This document shows, piece after piece, positions 13,301 to 25,598 of a DNA stretch of 64,000 bases. Positions within the stretch are counted from its first letter, which is position 1. Each line of letters starts with the position of its first letter. Made by a program: the position numbers and the translations under genes. The notes below the pieces were generated by a model that was not told the DNA's origin, searched no databases, and worked only from the letters and a program-made list of their open reading frames with translations. Origin of the DNA: Ptiloglossa arizonensis (Eukaryota; Arthropoda; Insecta; Hymenoptera; Colletidae); NCBI RefSeq assembly GCF_051014685.1, contig NC_135051.1, positions 12,481,557-12,545,556 of the forward strand, read 5' to 3'.

Positions 13301-15128
13301 TTCTTACTTTAATGGAGACTCCTACCCGTTGGTTGAATTTTATAGAAACGAGAAATGAAACGAGTGCTCGGATCGCGTCGGTTTTAATTCGTCCGGAACG
13401 TCAGACGGCAATTTGATTCTATTTGCAGTAGTCTGGCTTTCGTTGTTCCGTAGCACGGGGCAACTCGAGCAATATCTTCGAATGGATAATTTTTTATGTC
13501 GATTTTCACATTCACTCTGTGTCATTTCGTTAAATTTCTCGGGCGAAGACCGGATAAGTAATGATACTCGGTCGTCTGTCTATTGTTGATGGCGGATGTC
13601 TCGCGGAATGAAGTAGTAAGAGATGAAAATGTGGTTTCAGAACTACGTGTACAATTCCGAATCAGTGGAAGAGAGTAAAGATAATGAGATAACCAACGTG
13701 GTTGGAATGAAACCGTCGCTTGGGAATAAGCGCAACGCTTTCATCTCTCGGAGGATTCTTCCAAAGGTATTTCCTATGTCAAATAGAATTACCATTACCG
13801 AACGGAGGATAAAGTTTTAAAATGTACTCCGAGTATCGTATATTACATCCTCATTTTAGAATTCTATTAATCCGGATGATATTCAAGCCACTGCGGATAA
13901 AATAAACGATCGAATGATACAACGTGACTTACAAAACTCGATGATCAATAATATCGAAAGAAGGTTCCTGATTCAATGAAACCACTAAGACAGTGTTCTT
14001 CTTTAGTATTGTTAAAATCTATAATCTTTGATTGGTATCCTAATGTAGATTGTGGAAATGGCGTTGCAGCAAATATCTTATAGTTTTTTAGTGTTATCTA
14101 TCGTATCTATGTATGATAAATTATTTGTACTAAATTGAAATTAAGGTTTTATAACAGCACTTTGAATGCACTTCTTATATATACACTTATGTACCTTTTG
14201 TTTCATTCATTTTTATGCTATGCATTTGTGGCTTCTATTTGTGTAAATAAATACGGGTATTAATGTCCACTAGGTTTAAGCATCTAAATGCAGTTAAGTT
14301 TCGATTTATTTCAATTTTTAGGCCAATTTTCAATGGGAATTTGATTTTATTCTCATTAGAAAAATCGTGTCAATCTACTCTTCATACAAAATATTTGATT
14401 CCATTAAGGAAAATTAATTATATTTCAAAATCATCTTCATTACTCCAACTATGGAAAAACTGTTAATATTGCGTAATATTTTTTTTTTACATTAAATAAC
14501 ACTTACGAGATAAAACAAACGTTTTATGCATTAAATATAAACATAAACGAAACCTCAGTAGTTTATAGTCTCCAAGTTTTATATTCATATAAATATTAAA
14601 ATAGGGAAGCAATTAAAATCTATTGCTACTATTATGGCAGAGAGTATGTTCGGTGATTGAAACATTTTTATTATATTTCTACATGAGTATCATCTATCAA
14701 TCACCAGCGAACTCTTAGATTTTCATGCTGAAAATGGGTCCAATCATGTCCTTATTCGAAAGTGTATGTGAGTGATGTCAGAAATTGTCTTGCGAGATTG
14801 AAACATCGTCTCAATCATTATCCACCATTACCGTGGTCCCGAGACACGGCTGAGTATGTATGAAATGAAGATTTTGAGCTATTATTTCTGAAGAACAATT
14901 TACAAATAAATAAGAAATAGTTAACAAAAATATTTATGGGAAATAATAGTTATTAGCGTGTTATTGGTCGCACACGTCATTATATAATAAATACATCAAG
15001 TGTGCTGTCTACTATATTACCTCTGGACCAATGCTTTCCAGTGTGGGACTTTTATCAGAAACACTGCGTAAAGAAGCTTACAGCAAAGTTAAGTATTATT
15101 CGAACATAAATAAATTTTTCGAAGCAAA
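13301..15128. other. AT-rich non-coding DNA
   Basis: Nothing here supports a gene. The frame at 14263-14466 is AT-rich and without splice context. Confidence 0.55.
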
Positions 15129-15178
15129 TTTTATTAGAATAACAGTTCGAATAAATTCTTCGAATAACGTTTCATTTT
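15129..15178. repeat. Direct repeat, copy 1 (partner at 15437)
   Basis: This 50-base segment (starting TTTTATTAGAATAACA and ending TTTCATTTT) recurs about 308 bases downstream with scattered substitutions and a 2-base indel. The pair could flank an old element of about 360 bp, but no target duplication or inverted termini were recognised between them. Confidence 0.6.
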
Positions 15179-15436
15179 TTATTCGTTCTTCGATTAAAAT
15201 ATACCTAGATGATAGGTTTCCTACTATCGCTCTGGAACAAGAGTAGTAGAGAAGGAATCGTGCGGTGTGTTGGATGTTGCATCTGAACACGATGAATAAT
15301 ATTATTGGAAAGGCGTCGTGCTTAAGCAACGTAATCCACACGAGATCTGAAGACTGATATCTACTCGGTGGTATAAGAGGAACTCCAGCCAATCACTGTA
15401 GAAAACCTGGCATCTCTGGACGCAGAGTTGATCATA

Positions 15437-15488
15437 TTTTACTAGAATAACATTTCAAATAAATGCTTCGAATAAAATATTTCATTTT
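15437..15488. repeat. Direct repeat, copy 2 (partner at 15129)
   Basis: Second copy of the 50-base direct repeat, beginning TTTTACTAGAATAACA. The DNA between the copies (15179-15436) is more GC-rich than its surroundings but shows no coding sequence that I recognise. Confidence 0.6.
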
Positions 15489-15596
15489 ATATATTCATAA
15501 TATGTAACATCTCAAGTAAGTTATTCGAATAGTGCTGAATTCTGTCTGGACACTGCACACCATGTATGTACAATGTCTCACTTAAACAAGTGTAAA

Positions 15597-15719
15597 AGAA
15601 CTCCCGAAATCTCGAGAGGCTTCGCTTGGATAGCATTGATGTATAGCATCGCTTTGATACAGAAGTGGGAGAACCCGAAAAGTCTCATGAGGCTTTGCTC
15701 GGGCAGCGCTGCTGTAGAC
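15597..15719. repeat. Degenerate duplicated segment
   Basis: Two adjacent blocks of similar plan are visible. The first has CTCCCGAAATCTCGAGAGGC, TTCGCTTGGATAGC and TGTATAG. The second has ACCCGAAAAGTCTCATGAGG, TTTGCTCGGGCAGC and TGTAGAC. They are probably a diverged duplication lying directly against the piggyBac-type element that follows. Confidence 0.4.
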
Positions 15720-15731
15720 CGTCAAGGTTAA

Positions 15732-15905
15732 ACATTAGAACTATCAAAGGGGTCAATTTGATCCGTTTCAAACTTCTTTTTAAAATTACTTAATAATATA
15801 AGGTGTCTTTGCCAACAATATTAGTGCACAATTATCGAAATAGACAACGTAGACGTATGAAGTCTGATACAAATAGGAATACGTTCATCGTCGGTAGTTC
15901 TAGTG
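15732..15905. mobile_element. piggyBac-type MITE
   Basis: The element is bounded by TTAA on both sides (15728-15731 and 15906-15909), the target duplication used by piggyBac transposases. Its ends are inverted copies: CATTAGAACTATC near the left end and, read on the minus strand, CACTAGAACTACC at the right end (11 of 13 identical). The left end carries one extra base next to the TTAA. At 174 bp it has no coding capacity and would have been moved in trans. It sits immediately upstream of the decayed LINE. Confidence 0.7.
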
Positions 15906-15909
15906 TTAA

Positions 15910-16915
15910 GTGTCGTGTGGTTCTTTTGGCTGTATAAATGAAAGATTAGAAAAGGAAGTAAACGCAGATATTTTAAATTTTCTTGTTGGGAAAATAGACA
16001 AGCTTACGACTGTTATGGAACAACAAATGTAACAAGTAACGATAATGAGAAATATACTATTAAAATTCACTGTTCTTCTAGAGGAAAATTACTGATCTGA
16101 AACTGCAATGGATTGCATCAGAGGAGTATTACAAGAATTTCTGCATGCACACTATATTGAAATTTGTCTCCTACAAAAAACACATAAAACGGAAAGAAAC
16201 TATTACAAAATCTGTTCACACTACTGTTATGCTATAAGAAACTTGAATAGACGTGCTAGAGGTGGAACAACTGTCCTTGTGATGAAGGACCTCAATCACA
16301 TAAGGTGCAAGTAAATATAAGGTACAAGTAGCGACCTATTCCAATACACCGATATTAAAACACACTTTTCAGATATACAGACAATTATTTTTTCATCCAT
16401 ATATTGCCCATTAAAAGAAGAATATATATACCGTCACTAGTTATAAGTATTTAATTATAAGTATTCTGTACAATCACTAGTTATAAGCATCTATTTATGT
16501 ATTGTTTTGTACGTTCGGGTAATCTTTGACTTATGTACACCATTCTTTCTTTTTTGTTGTGTTAGTATGCACACCAATGTACATGCTGCCAATAACCCTG
16601 TACTGGGTTCATAGCGTAAATAAAAAAAAAAAAAATAGAAAGAGAAGAATATCCAACTTGCGATATAGAACATACCCTAAAGAAACTAAAAGAGGGATGT
16701 ATAATCGGAAGAGATTACAACGCTATGCACGCATCATGGAGTTCAAGACTTAACAACTACAGAGGAATAGCACTCTACAAAATGATACAGAAAATAAAAT
16801 TGGGAACAATCATTCAAAACAGACCAACGCACTGACCCACTAGAAAAAATACTTCACCGGACATAATACACTTTGATAGCTCCGATGGAGAGCTAAGTGG
16901 AATCTGTGTTTAAGA
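15910..16915 (+). pseudogene. Decayed Jockey-type LINE, endonuclease domain
   Basis: This is a relic of the apurinic-like endonuclease domain that opens ORF2 of Jockey-clade non-LTR retrotransposons. In order one sees NCNGL at 16101-16115, then after a frameshift the frame 16108-16314 with ICLLQKTH (family form QETH/QETW, so the catalytic Glu is Lys here) and RARGGTTVLV. After a gap come IGRDYNAMHASWSSRLNNYR at 16704-16763 (family form GDFNA-H-W, with Asp and Asn kept) and PTH*PT...SPDII ending near 16870. An in-frame stop and frameshifts show it is dead. No reverse transcriptase follows. The 15910-16090 part is only a guess at the upstream ORF1 remnant. Positions 16426-16642 belong to a later insertion. 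Confidence 0.8.
16426..16642 (+). mobile_element. 5'-truncated LINE 3' tail nested in the older LINE
   Basis: The insert ends in GTAAATA followed by a run of 14 A at 16622-16635, as in LINE 3' ends. It is flanked by an exact 10-bp duplication AGAAGAATAT at 16416-16425 and 16643-16652. The reading frame of the host endonuclease relic is in the same phase at both duplicated copies (codons GAA GAA TAT), so the insert interrupts one continuous frame. This shows a target-primed insertion after the host element had landed. The insert has no coding sequence of its own, only an apparent 3' untranslated tail with an internal repeat TCACTAGTTATAAG at about 16434 and 16479. Confidence 0.8.
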
Positions 16916-18411
16916 AAGAGCGTGTCTGTACATGAATAATTTCAACTAGTTTCTAATATCAATAACGACAAAATGTAATTAATAAAAACTTACCCATGTA
17001 CAACATGTAATGGTTTACAGTGGACATTCCAATGTCCACATTCACCGATTCAGTTGATGTTGTAAATATGCATAAATACTTTCTACTTAATTAATAGAAA
17101 GTGCAGTTTTGCTTTATGGGTGATTATTCTGTGAATCTGAATCATCGCGAGAAGCAAAATTGAAATTGTTATTCCCAACTACTTTTAAATTTCAAATGAA
17201 ATTAGAAAAGAAAACATCAACAATTTCTTAGACGGTGAATTTTAATATGTCAAAGTTGATGGACGTATCTATGATAGGTACATATGTAACAATATAATTT
17301 TTATCAAGGTACTTTTGTTTTAGACCAACATTCAATCTATAGATCGCCCACTAGCGGCTCATTATATTTCTAAATTATAAAAAGTGAGCTTTAATTCCTT
17401 TCGTCGTGATTGCTATCCTTTCAGGTGAAACACGAGTATGATTTATGTCATAAACTGTAATCCGTGACATAAATTCTGCCTGTACCAGATACTGACAACA
17501 TTTAAATATAAATGTTTAATTAAACAGTAAGATTAATATTTGACTTCAAACATTGTCAAACTAGTCTTCATCTCGAATATTTAATGTATTTAGCATGTGC
17601 AAATGAACAGCTCTGAACTGATTTTGTAATTTTCAGACATCTAGCTTTAATGTACGATTAATGCTTCAAACGTTACTCGATGACATTCTATAGGTCTTTC
17701 AACGCTTTAGACTCTTCCTCTTTTAAGGAAGAGGATAATAAGAAACCACTTGCCTAGGTTAATTAGCCTGACGAATGATGTTAGACGAAAGTAACGTTGA
17801 CAAATACACCGGCAGCCCTCAGTACGGTTCCCGGAAGCGGTAACAGGATTAACAGGTAACTTGGTAATATGGCCGCGATACCCGTGCCAAGAGTAGAGAA
17901 ATTAAAAAATTAAGGCCCTAAAAGCATTACCTTGACAAAGGATGGTTAGTACTTGGTGTTCTACCAAGGAAAGTACTTCCAGCTGGAAAAAAAAAGTTCT
18001 GATTAAAACTTAATCTAATCTGGCTCGACTTCTTCTTGTTATTCTCAAATTTTTATACGCTGTCAGGGTTCTTTGCTCTATTTGTTCCTCCTTTCGTCTC
18101 CTTTCCACATTTTCATCGTGTTACGAGAACTTCGTTATTCCCCGTTATAAGACAAATTAGCTCGTGTATGGTCGATTTTGTATGCCGCACCGTGAAACTT
18201 AACCGGTTCGTTCGTTTTTCTTTTGCATTTAACCACTGTTCATGAATAGTTACAATAATGTAAATAAATAATATTTCTAAGTCTTCTAAAAATTAAACAT
18301 GTTTTTTTCACATTTAACTTCTCAAGAACTGAACTTTTTCTTCTACCTCGAATCAGCTATTGTCGTGTTTCACGGTGAATGTCATTGTACGGTATCATGA
18401 GTTAAGATGGA
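16916..18411. other. Mostly AT-rich non-coding DNA with an island at 17700-17960
   Basis: No gene is supported. The block 17700-17960 is denser in GC and motifs: a TTAATTAGC homeodomain core near 17760, GGATTAACAGGTAAC near 17847 (an OTX-like GGATTA next to a ZEB/Snail-like CAGGTA) and a CTTGACAAAGG near 17931. It is a plausible enhancer, unproven. Confidence 0.35.
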
Positions 18412-18443
18412 GAACTATCGATAGTCATTATCATCGATAGTTC
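18412..18443. promoter_or_regulatory. Inverted repeat carrying a DRE-like site
   Basis: GAACTATCGAT at 18412-18422 and ATCGATAGTTC at 18433-18443 are perfect 11-base inverted arms around a 10-base spacer. The left arm with its neighbour forms TATCGATA (18416-18423), the DRE core bound by DREF in flies; the CGATA pieces also fit BEAF-32. Function here is inferred only from the motif. Confidence 0.4.
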
Positions 18444-18652
18444 AAAATATATATTACAGCTGAAGAAATCTATAAATTCGTGTACAATTTTCGATTATTT
18501 CCATTAATTCAAATTCTATATGACTCGTTTATGCAAATAAAAATGATTGGAATTAATTTTTGCAAATAACTTGTTTTCCTAATTGTTATACTTCGAAAAT
18601 ATAAAGAAGGTAGCATGTGTACTTAGAAAAAAGAAGTAGTTTAGAAGAATAG

Positions 18653-18719
18653 CGATTAATTTCTACTTAAAAATATCAATATTTTTTTATATTATATTTC
18701 CAACTGTAGTAGAGATTTT
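18653..18719. repeat. 66-bp direct repeat, copy 1 (partner at 20200)
   Basis: The segment beginning CGATTAAT and ending AGATTTT recurs about 1.55 kb downstream in the same orientation with about four substitutions. Such high identity between two AT-rich copies is not chance. No element boundaries were recognised around them. Confidence 0.8.
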
Positions 18720-20199
18720 CCCTGACTCAAAATAAATAATAGAAGTAACAATATTTAAAGAGATTCCATCACTGGTTGAACTGTAGAAAAATCGAATAGA
18801 GTGGATAAGTCGCACAAGTGACTTATGATACTCGAACAAAAATCTACTTTGTGCAACTTTTTTGCGATTTATTTAGTTATCGATCCACCAATCGACATAA
18901 ATCGGAATCGTATGGTCGGCTTATTTCAAAATGTATTTAAGGCATAACTAATATAGGATGCCAGCACGAGTCAAAGTTTGTTCACAATTACATGGTGATA
19001 CAACTGCGTTACGTGAAAGCCGGATCATAAATTATTAATTTTCCATCGACACAAGCGCAACTCTTGTAGGTACAAATAATAACAAGAATTATTGGTCGAA
19101 TATTGCGCTATCGTTGCGGGGTAACATGGATTACCGTCTACAATAATTAAAGTCATTTTCTAGCTTTAATAAATGTAGCAGCTGCGATCGTTCCAGTTAA
19201 TTATCGACAACCATCTCTCGTTTTCTTTTTTTTTTTTTTAAAAAATGGAAGAAGAAATATTGACCAACGATACATCATTCACGGATCGTAGATTAAGTAA
19301 CGAAAGTATTTCAACCTTTGCGTTTTAAAATTATATTGTCAACAATTAAAACACGAATGTTAATAACCTCGAAATAAAGATACTCTATCTAGAATTACAT
19401 GCACATTTCAGAATTGTGTCGGTGAAATTAAAAAACAATACCTTATTGTACACAATATTTAAGACAAATCTGTTCCTTGCTAAGATTGTGAAATTTACAA
19501 AACACAGTTTACAAAAACAGTTAAATGTGTAAATTATTACGAGGGTAATTAAAAATATAAATAGACGAACCTTGCATACAGTACCAACGCATCGATCGGT
19601 CTCTAAAATTAATATAACACACTATTTGTATGGCAATAGGATTAGCATAGTAGAATGCCAAACAATGTACGACATTATGCATGATACATGTTCAGTACGC
19701 GCAACGAGAGTATACGTCTGGTGACGCCCGTGGGTTATGCACAGCGATCATGTAAAAAACAGTCGAGCTTCTGGCCTGGCCACTGTGGACGTATAACTTA
19801 CCATTATTTATACCCTGTGAATTTTATGTATTTATGACGTATGATGATACGAAAAACACGTACAAAAAACATACAGAGTACACTTTATAAATTAATGTTT
19901 TAATAATATTAATATTACATTTTACGCAAGTGCATCTCTTCTGCACATGTTTAGTGTACATATATCTTTTATGTTTGCTTGTTTTATATATGCGATTACT
20001 TAAGGGCAGAAAAAGTGTCTCCATGAATACGACCGATAAATTACCGAACGTATACTTTTGGTAGGTAGAGTTTACATGTTACTAAATATAAGCGTCCAAA
20101 AAAAGAGAGAAGCAGAATTATTGTTAGTCTCTTAGTTTTTCCTCAATTACTCGTGTATAATAAAAGTACCTTGGGTTCATTCAGCTGACACGATTGGTT
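18720..20199. other. AT-rich non-coding DNA between the 66-bp repeats
   Basis: No gene is supported. A T-rich/A-rich low-complexity junction lies near 19224-19246. A somewhat denser patch at 19560-19800 holds several CpG-containing motifs and may be regulatory. Confidence 0.5.
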
Positions 20200-20265
20200 C
20201 GATTAATGTTTACTTAAAAATATCAATATTTTTTTATATTATATTTCCAACTATAGTAAAGATTT
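20200..20265. repeat. 66-bp direct repeat, copy 2
   Basis: Second copy of the repeat at 18653, starting CGATTAAT and continuing TACTTAAAAATATCAATA. The two copies differ at about four sites, so duplication or insertion of one family member was fairly recent. Confidence 0.8.
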
Positions 20266-20756
20266 CCACAGTTTGTATGTGTCATATTGAGACTAACTGA
20301 TGCTGAATGGTGCTACCTTGGTATACACATAAAATGTATGATCGACTTACCAATCTCTGATTGCATTTATAATCTTATCGTTATCTTTTGTTCTCACATT
20401 GTATAGCTGCACAACCACATGTGTATCTAAAATAGAAAAATTTGAATTATTTATTTACCGTGTGCTTGTTAAATTTACAGATTAGTATCACTTACATAAA
20501 ATAAAATGGAAATTAGAATAAGTATAATACATTCCAAGAAATTAAGTTTTTCCATGTTTTTCAAAGTATTCGAGTAGTGAAGACGCGGAAGCTATTCGTT
20601 ACAATAATAACACGTTCAAGCGGATCGGACGAACCATGTCAGGCGTCAGACAAAGGAAACCATAATGCTCCAATTGTACACGAACAACTCGAAAAAACCC
20701 AGAATTTTGTAAAATAAGAGTCCTTTGCTTACATTCCAAGATTCATGCAAGAAGTG

Positions 20757-21217
20757 GAATCTCGCTTTACGTCTGTTATCCCTTTTTAAATTCAGGATCT
20801 CACTTTATATTCGATATCTCCTTATATATTTGGGATCCTTTTTTAAATTCAGGATCTAGCTTCCTATTTGGGATTCCGTTTTAGATTTCGGATTCCTTTT
20901 CAGATTTGGAATCTAGCTTTATATTCGGGATCTTCATTTATATTCGAATTCTCCGTTTACATTTGGGATCCCGTTTTAGGTTCGGGATCTAACTTTATAT
21001 TCGGGATTCTCGCAGGAATTTGAATCCCGCTTTACATTCGTGTCTCGTCTCACCCCAAATATTCGAGATTGTCGCTTCCCAAATTGCAGGATTCCCGCAT
21101 CTTTCGGGATCTTGATCAGCTCTACATTCGAGATTCCCGCATCATTCGGGATCTCGATTAGCTCTATATTCGAAATTCTCGCAAGAAACGGGATCCCATT
21201 TTACATTCGGATCTCGT
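20757..21217. repeat. Degenerate 19-bp minisatellite
   Basis: About two dozen diverged units of roughly 19 bases (18-20) run in tandem, with a consensus close to GGATCTCGCTTTATATTCG. Clear successive units can be read from 20795 to about 21015, with spacing held near 19 while the bases drift. After about 21060 the units become longer and mixed, with motifs such as TTCGGGATCT. The 84-codon open frame over its right part, with repeated Ile-Ser-Ser and Phe-Gly-Ile steps, is a by-product of the repeat. Confidence 0.8.
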
Positions 21218-24200
21218 CCCATCGAGCATTATGCGGGACCTGGAAAGGCTCTACACGAAGCACATGGATTTCAAAAGCATTCAGACAAAGATAAAAAGGC
21301 ACTGACTAATGAACTTATGACTACACGATAATAATGTTTGTTTAAATTTCGAATAAATAAAGAGCTTTAATTTATCGAGCAGTCGTTTATTTATTGACTA
21401 TTTGCAGGAAATAAAACTTGTGTCGTAGGGAGTGTCCAAAAGTGTTGTTCGTGTTGACTTCCTTTTTTTTTGTTTCTTCGCGTTGGAAAAGGGTCCAACA
21501 TGCGGTTACCACAGTCTCTCTTTCGGAAGGAGGTGAAAAGTTTATGATTATAGGAACTGTAAGTTTACAAAATTTGCCTTACATTATAATTTCATACATC
21601 GACTTGGTACGTTGGTCCCAATTATTGTATAATATTATTTTATTTTCTTATAGATACGTCAAATGTGTGTTTAGCATCTTAGACTGACAGAAAATAAATT
21701 AAAAACTATCATATATTTATAATTTGTATTCTTTTCAAATAGCTAATAGACTGTTTGATATACTAAGAATTTTTGTTCGTAACGAATTTTTGATATGTAA
21801 ATTATTCGTCAATTTTATGAATATTCTGTTGCACTTCAACATTATTTACGAATTTGTGTAAGGTTAATGTTTTAAATGTACGCATATTTAAATAAGCCTT
21901 TATATTACTCAGTAAACAATATAAACCGTCTTGGTGAGCACATACCCTAATAAACCCTACATAGTCGTTCAAATGTTGGTAAAGATTTTTGTATCAACTT
22001 CAATGAATGTCAACTGCTTTAAGTAAAAGATTGAAAACTGGATCGCTGTTCGTTTATCTTTCATGGCCCAATTAGGATCAAGCTACGGGACAAGCAACAA
22101 ACGAGCTTAAAATATTGATTATTCGTCTGCAATCTTGACGACAGCCGTGAAATATTTGTCCGATTTGATGGAAAATAGCAGCAAGAAGGAAAAGGAAATT
22201 CTTCGCGTGGCGCTCGATGAGAAAATCTTTCTCTCTTCGGTGCCATCCCTCATACCGTGAAATTCATTATTCCACAGTTGCGTGCTTGCCAAAAGGAAAT
22301 CGTTGCTGCCAGACCATCTCTCCTGGCCAAGGTTTCTGGCCGCTGATACAATATATCAAACAGACCCCGCGATAATTCAACGAAGCAATTTTTCACTTCC
22401 AAAAAGGAAAATCTTATTATGCGCCGCTAATCGAAAAAGGGGTAAATGAAAAAGGAAAGTACTCTTGGCAAATGTAGAATTCTGAGTGCAGTATTATCGC
22501 TGTTACAAAAGATGTCTAAATTTATACACGTATAGAATCTATTGCAACGATACAGTTAACGCAGAGGAGACACGTTCCTTGTTTGCTTCCAGTTCTTTTA
22601 ACTCTTTCACGCCTTCACCAAGAAGGTAAAGTATTAGGCATACTTATCAAAGTATGAAACAACTTGAAACTTTAACAAGGAAACTTCTGTGAATATTGTA
22701 ATTTTTTTAGCGTAAATTATTTTTATCAGTTCATTAAACTTAAGTTTGAGGAATGGTCACCCAGTAGTTTTAGATTTGAATCCTTTGGGTATCTTTTTGT
22801 GGAAATATGTAAAAGAAGGTTTGTATTGTTTGGATAATTAAGGCAGTTCCATAGTTTCTAATTACTCATAAAACTTGTGCAATATTTGATAAGGTTTGAT
22901 ACATTTCATTACTTTTTTCTTTTCTGAATTATGAAAGAAGACATACATTTTATTTATTGGGAAGGAGGCATAGATATATAAAAAAAACAAGTGTTAATAT
23001 TTTTTTCAACACAATACTGTGAAAATATGTAACCTCTGTTTTCAAATTTAATGGTATAAAAATAAATTTAATAATGTTCTATCCACCGTATTGAAAAATA
23101 GGGGTGTGCTACTGTTTTTTGTTCAATGTTCCTTAAAAAGATTATAAAATAAATATCATTCTTTGTTATATTCTTCAATAATTTCTATAATTGCAACTTT
23201 AATGAACCATTTCGATGAAGAAATATTTTTTGACGCAAAATTATACTTCGTACATTTTTTAAAAAGGTAAGACTAGAGTGTTTTCCTTTTGCAATAGCAT
23301 AATTGTACACTCAATGCAAAAATATACCAGCACCGCAGATGCATAAAATGTGTGTCGCAAGATTCCTGAGTCACACGATGCGCAAGGCAAATGCGCATCC
23401 GCCGCGTTCGTGTATCTTTGGAATAATATTTTTGTGTTAAATTTACAAGTGTGCACTCAGAATAAGAATATTATTGCATTTATCAAATAAGAATTTCTTA
23501 ATTCTAATTTATCAATGTTCAATAGGATTAACTGTCACGTGCACATCACAATTTAACATTTTTAAAGTGAGCAGAATCCGCTATTAAAGTTTGTCAGTTA
23601 TTTCAATTGCACTCTTTATATAAAAATCTGTATGACAGTACAATATATTACGTAACAAGTTGAAAGGTAGTTAAGTGGAAACGTGATCAATTGCAAGCGC
23701 GCCAAACAAGTTTTCAAAATCAATTTCCTCGAATGTACAGTCTTGTATGAAAAAATGTTGTTCTATCCGTTGTACTAGTTTTTTTCAGGCAAAATAACTA
23801 CAATTTCAGTTGAACCACTTGTTACGAAACGACCGAAATAAAATTGTATTTATGAATTTTACTTAGTAATTTAGTTAAGAAAACATTCTCTAAATCTACA
23901 ATTTTTACAGCAGCATTAAAACACTATCTATTGTTTGGTAACATTCGAAGTAAAGAGATGAGTACAATACGTGGATTAATTTAGAGATTACACTTCCAAG
24001 ATTTTGATAATTGAATATCTTGAAAACAATTAATTTAGAATAGATACCTATATCTCAATACTTTTATCAGACTTCATGACTATTGAATTCCAGCATAAAC
24101 AACTGTTGATTCCATTTGAAACAAACTTAGTGACTTTCAAAACTTCGAAAACATTAAGTTACAAAAAATGTACTATGAAGGATCGTAAATAATTAGAATA

Positions 24201-25450
24201 ATTAATATATATTATTCATTGGATATATGTACATATGTGATCCTACGAGTAAACAAGCTATTTCGAAATGATGAATTTTTATTAACAAGTGAAAAGATAG
24301 AAGATTTTGACACGATGTATCATCGATATTATTGACTGTATATATTCGGGTCTTGTTAGTTCTACCCTCGGTGTTGTCCTCATTATCGTATCCTTGCTAA
24401 TCCTTGACGGGAATACCGAGACTAATCGTATGAGACACAAGATAAGATAATGGTTTCTGAATTACAATGTGATCAGAGTGTATCGGATTACGAGGAAATG
24501 CAGCCTGTTCTAAGCGACATTTAATGACTTGATCGAGTATGCCACGATCTCAATGTCATTCTTTTAGACAGAATCCCATTTTCATCCAGAAATATATACA
24601 TTTTGAAAAGTATGTTGGAACGAAAGAATTGAACACTGAAAGAAATCGAAAGGACTGATAAAATTTTACTAGAGACAATTTTTATATAAATATATTCAAG
24701 AACGCTGCAAGATCATTCATCTTTTCATTAACTACCTAATTTTTTGTAAGTGGCATATGCATTTCTAATTCTAATGTCAATCGGCAACTTTTCGAGTAAT
24801 ATAAATAAACACAACGCTATCCTAATTCTTTAATTACTTTTACTATCAGATCCAACTTAATAGATTTAAATAATTCGATAATATTAAACACATGAATAAT
24901 TATTCTTTGTAAAAAATAATGTAACGTAAATATTACAGCGTACAAGGATATTTGAAATGAAAACAAATTTTATCTTTAATTGTCATGGCGGCAGCCAATT
25001 CATAAATTACACATGTATGACAAAACTTAAAATACAAAATGTTTTCAGTTGTTTAAAATAATGCCAAGAAACTAATAAAAACATACTTTGACGTATAGAA
25101 GAATGTGTTTCAACACTGACGATTAAATTGTTACATTATCAGCTTAGTTGATTTATCTTATAAATTTGTTAAAAATACATCATAGCTCCAAACACTTCAC
25201 TATATCCGCCTTGTTTATAATAAAAACTGTACAATTTGTAAAACGAAAAGACGAAAATAATTTTCTCGTAACATTCTAACGATAACGTCTATCTTCTTCA
25301 GTTTCCATATATGTTAAGAGATATATGATATATCTGTGTATTAAAATTAGACATTCTGTGTTACATGCTGTTAGATTTCACCTAAAAAAAAACGAAATCT
25401 TTGTAAGGAGAAATTGAAAAACTCTACTCGGTGTTTCTTGAACACAGAGA
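21218..25450. other. Non-coding DNA with a candidate island at 22040-22460
   Basis: No gene is supported. The block 22040-22460 is more GC-rich, with a TGATTATTCG homeodomain-type core and a TGGCCAAGG nuclear-receptor-like half site near 22326, and could be conserved regulatory DNA. The rest is AT-rich with no partnered repeat noticed. Confidence 0.45.
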
Positions 25451-25598
25451 ACAACAGGTATCTACAAGATAGACTAGTCCTGGTAGCAAATACTTATTTC
25501 ATGGTGCAGCCTCTCAGTCAACTGACAACAGGTATCTACGAGATAGACTAGTCTTGGTAGCAAATACTTATTTCATGGTGTAGCCTCTCAGTCAACCG
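25451..25598. repeat. Two-copy 74-bp tandem duplication
   Basis: 25451-25524 and 25525-25598 are head-to-tail copies differing at four transitions. The unit begins ACAACAGGTATCTAC and ends CTCAGTCAAC[T/C]G. The low divergence implies a recent duplication. Confidence 0.9.

Noticed and set aside
17340..17360. CCCACTAGCGGCTC as a CTCF-like site
   Set aside because: Single weak match without repeat or conservation support.
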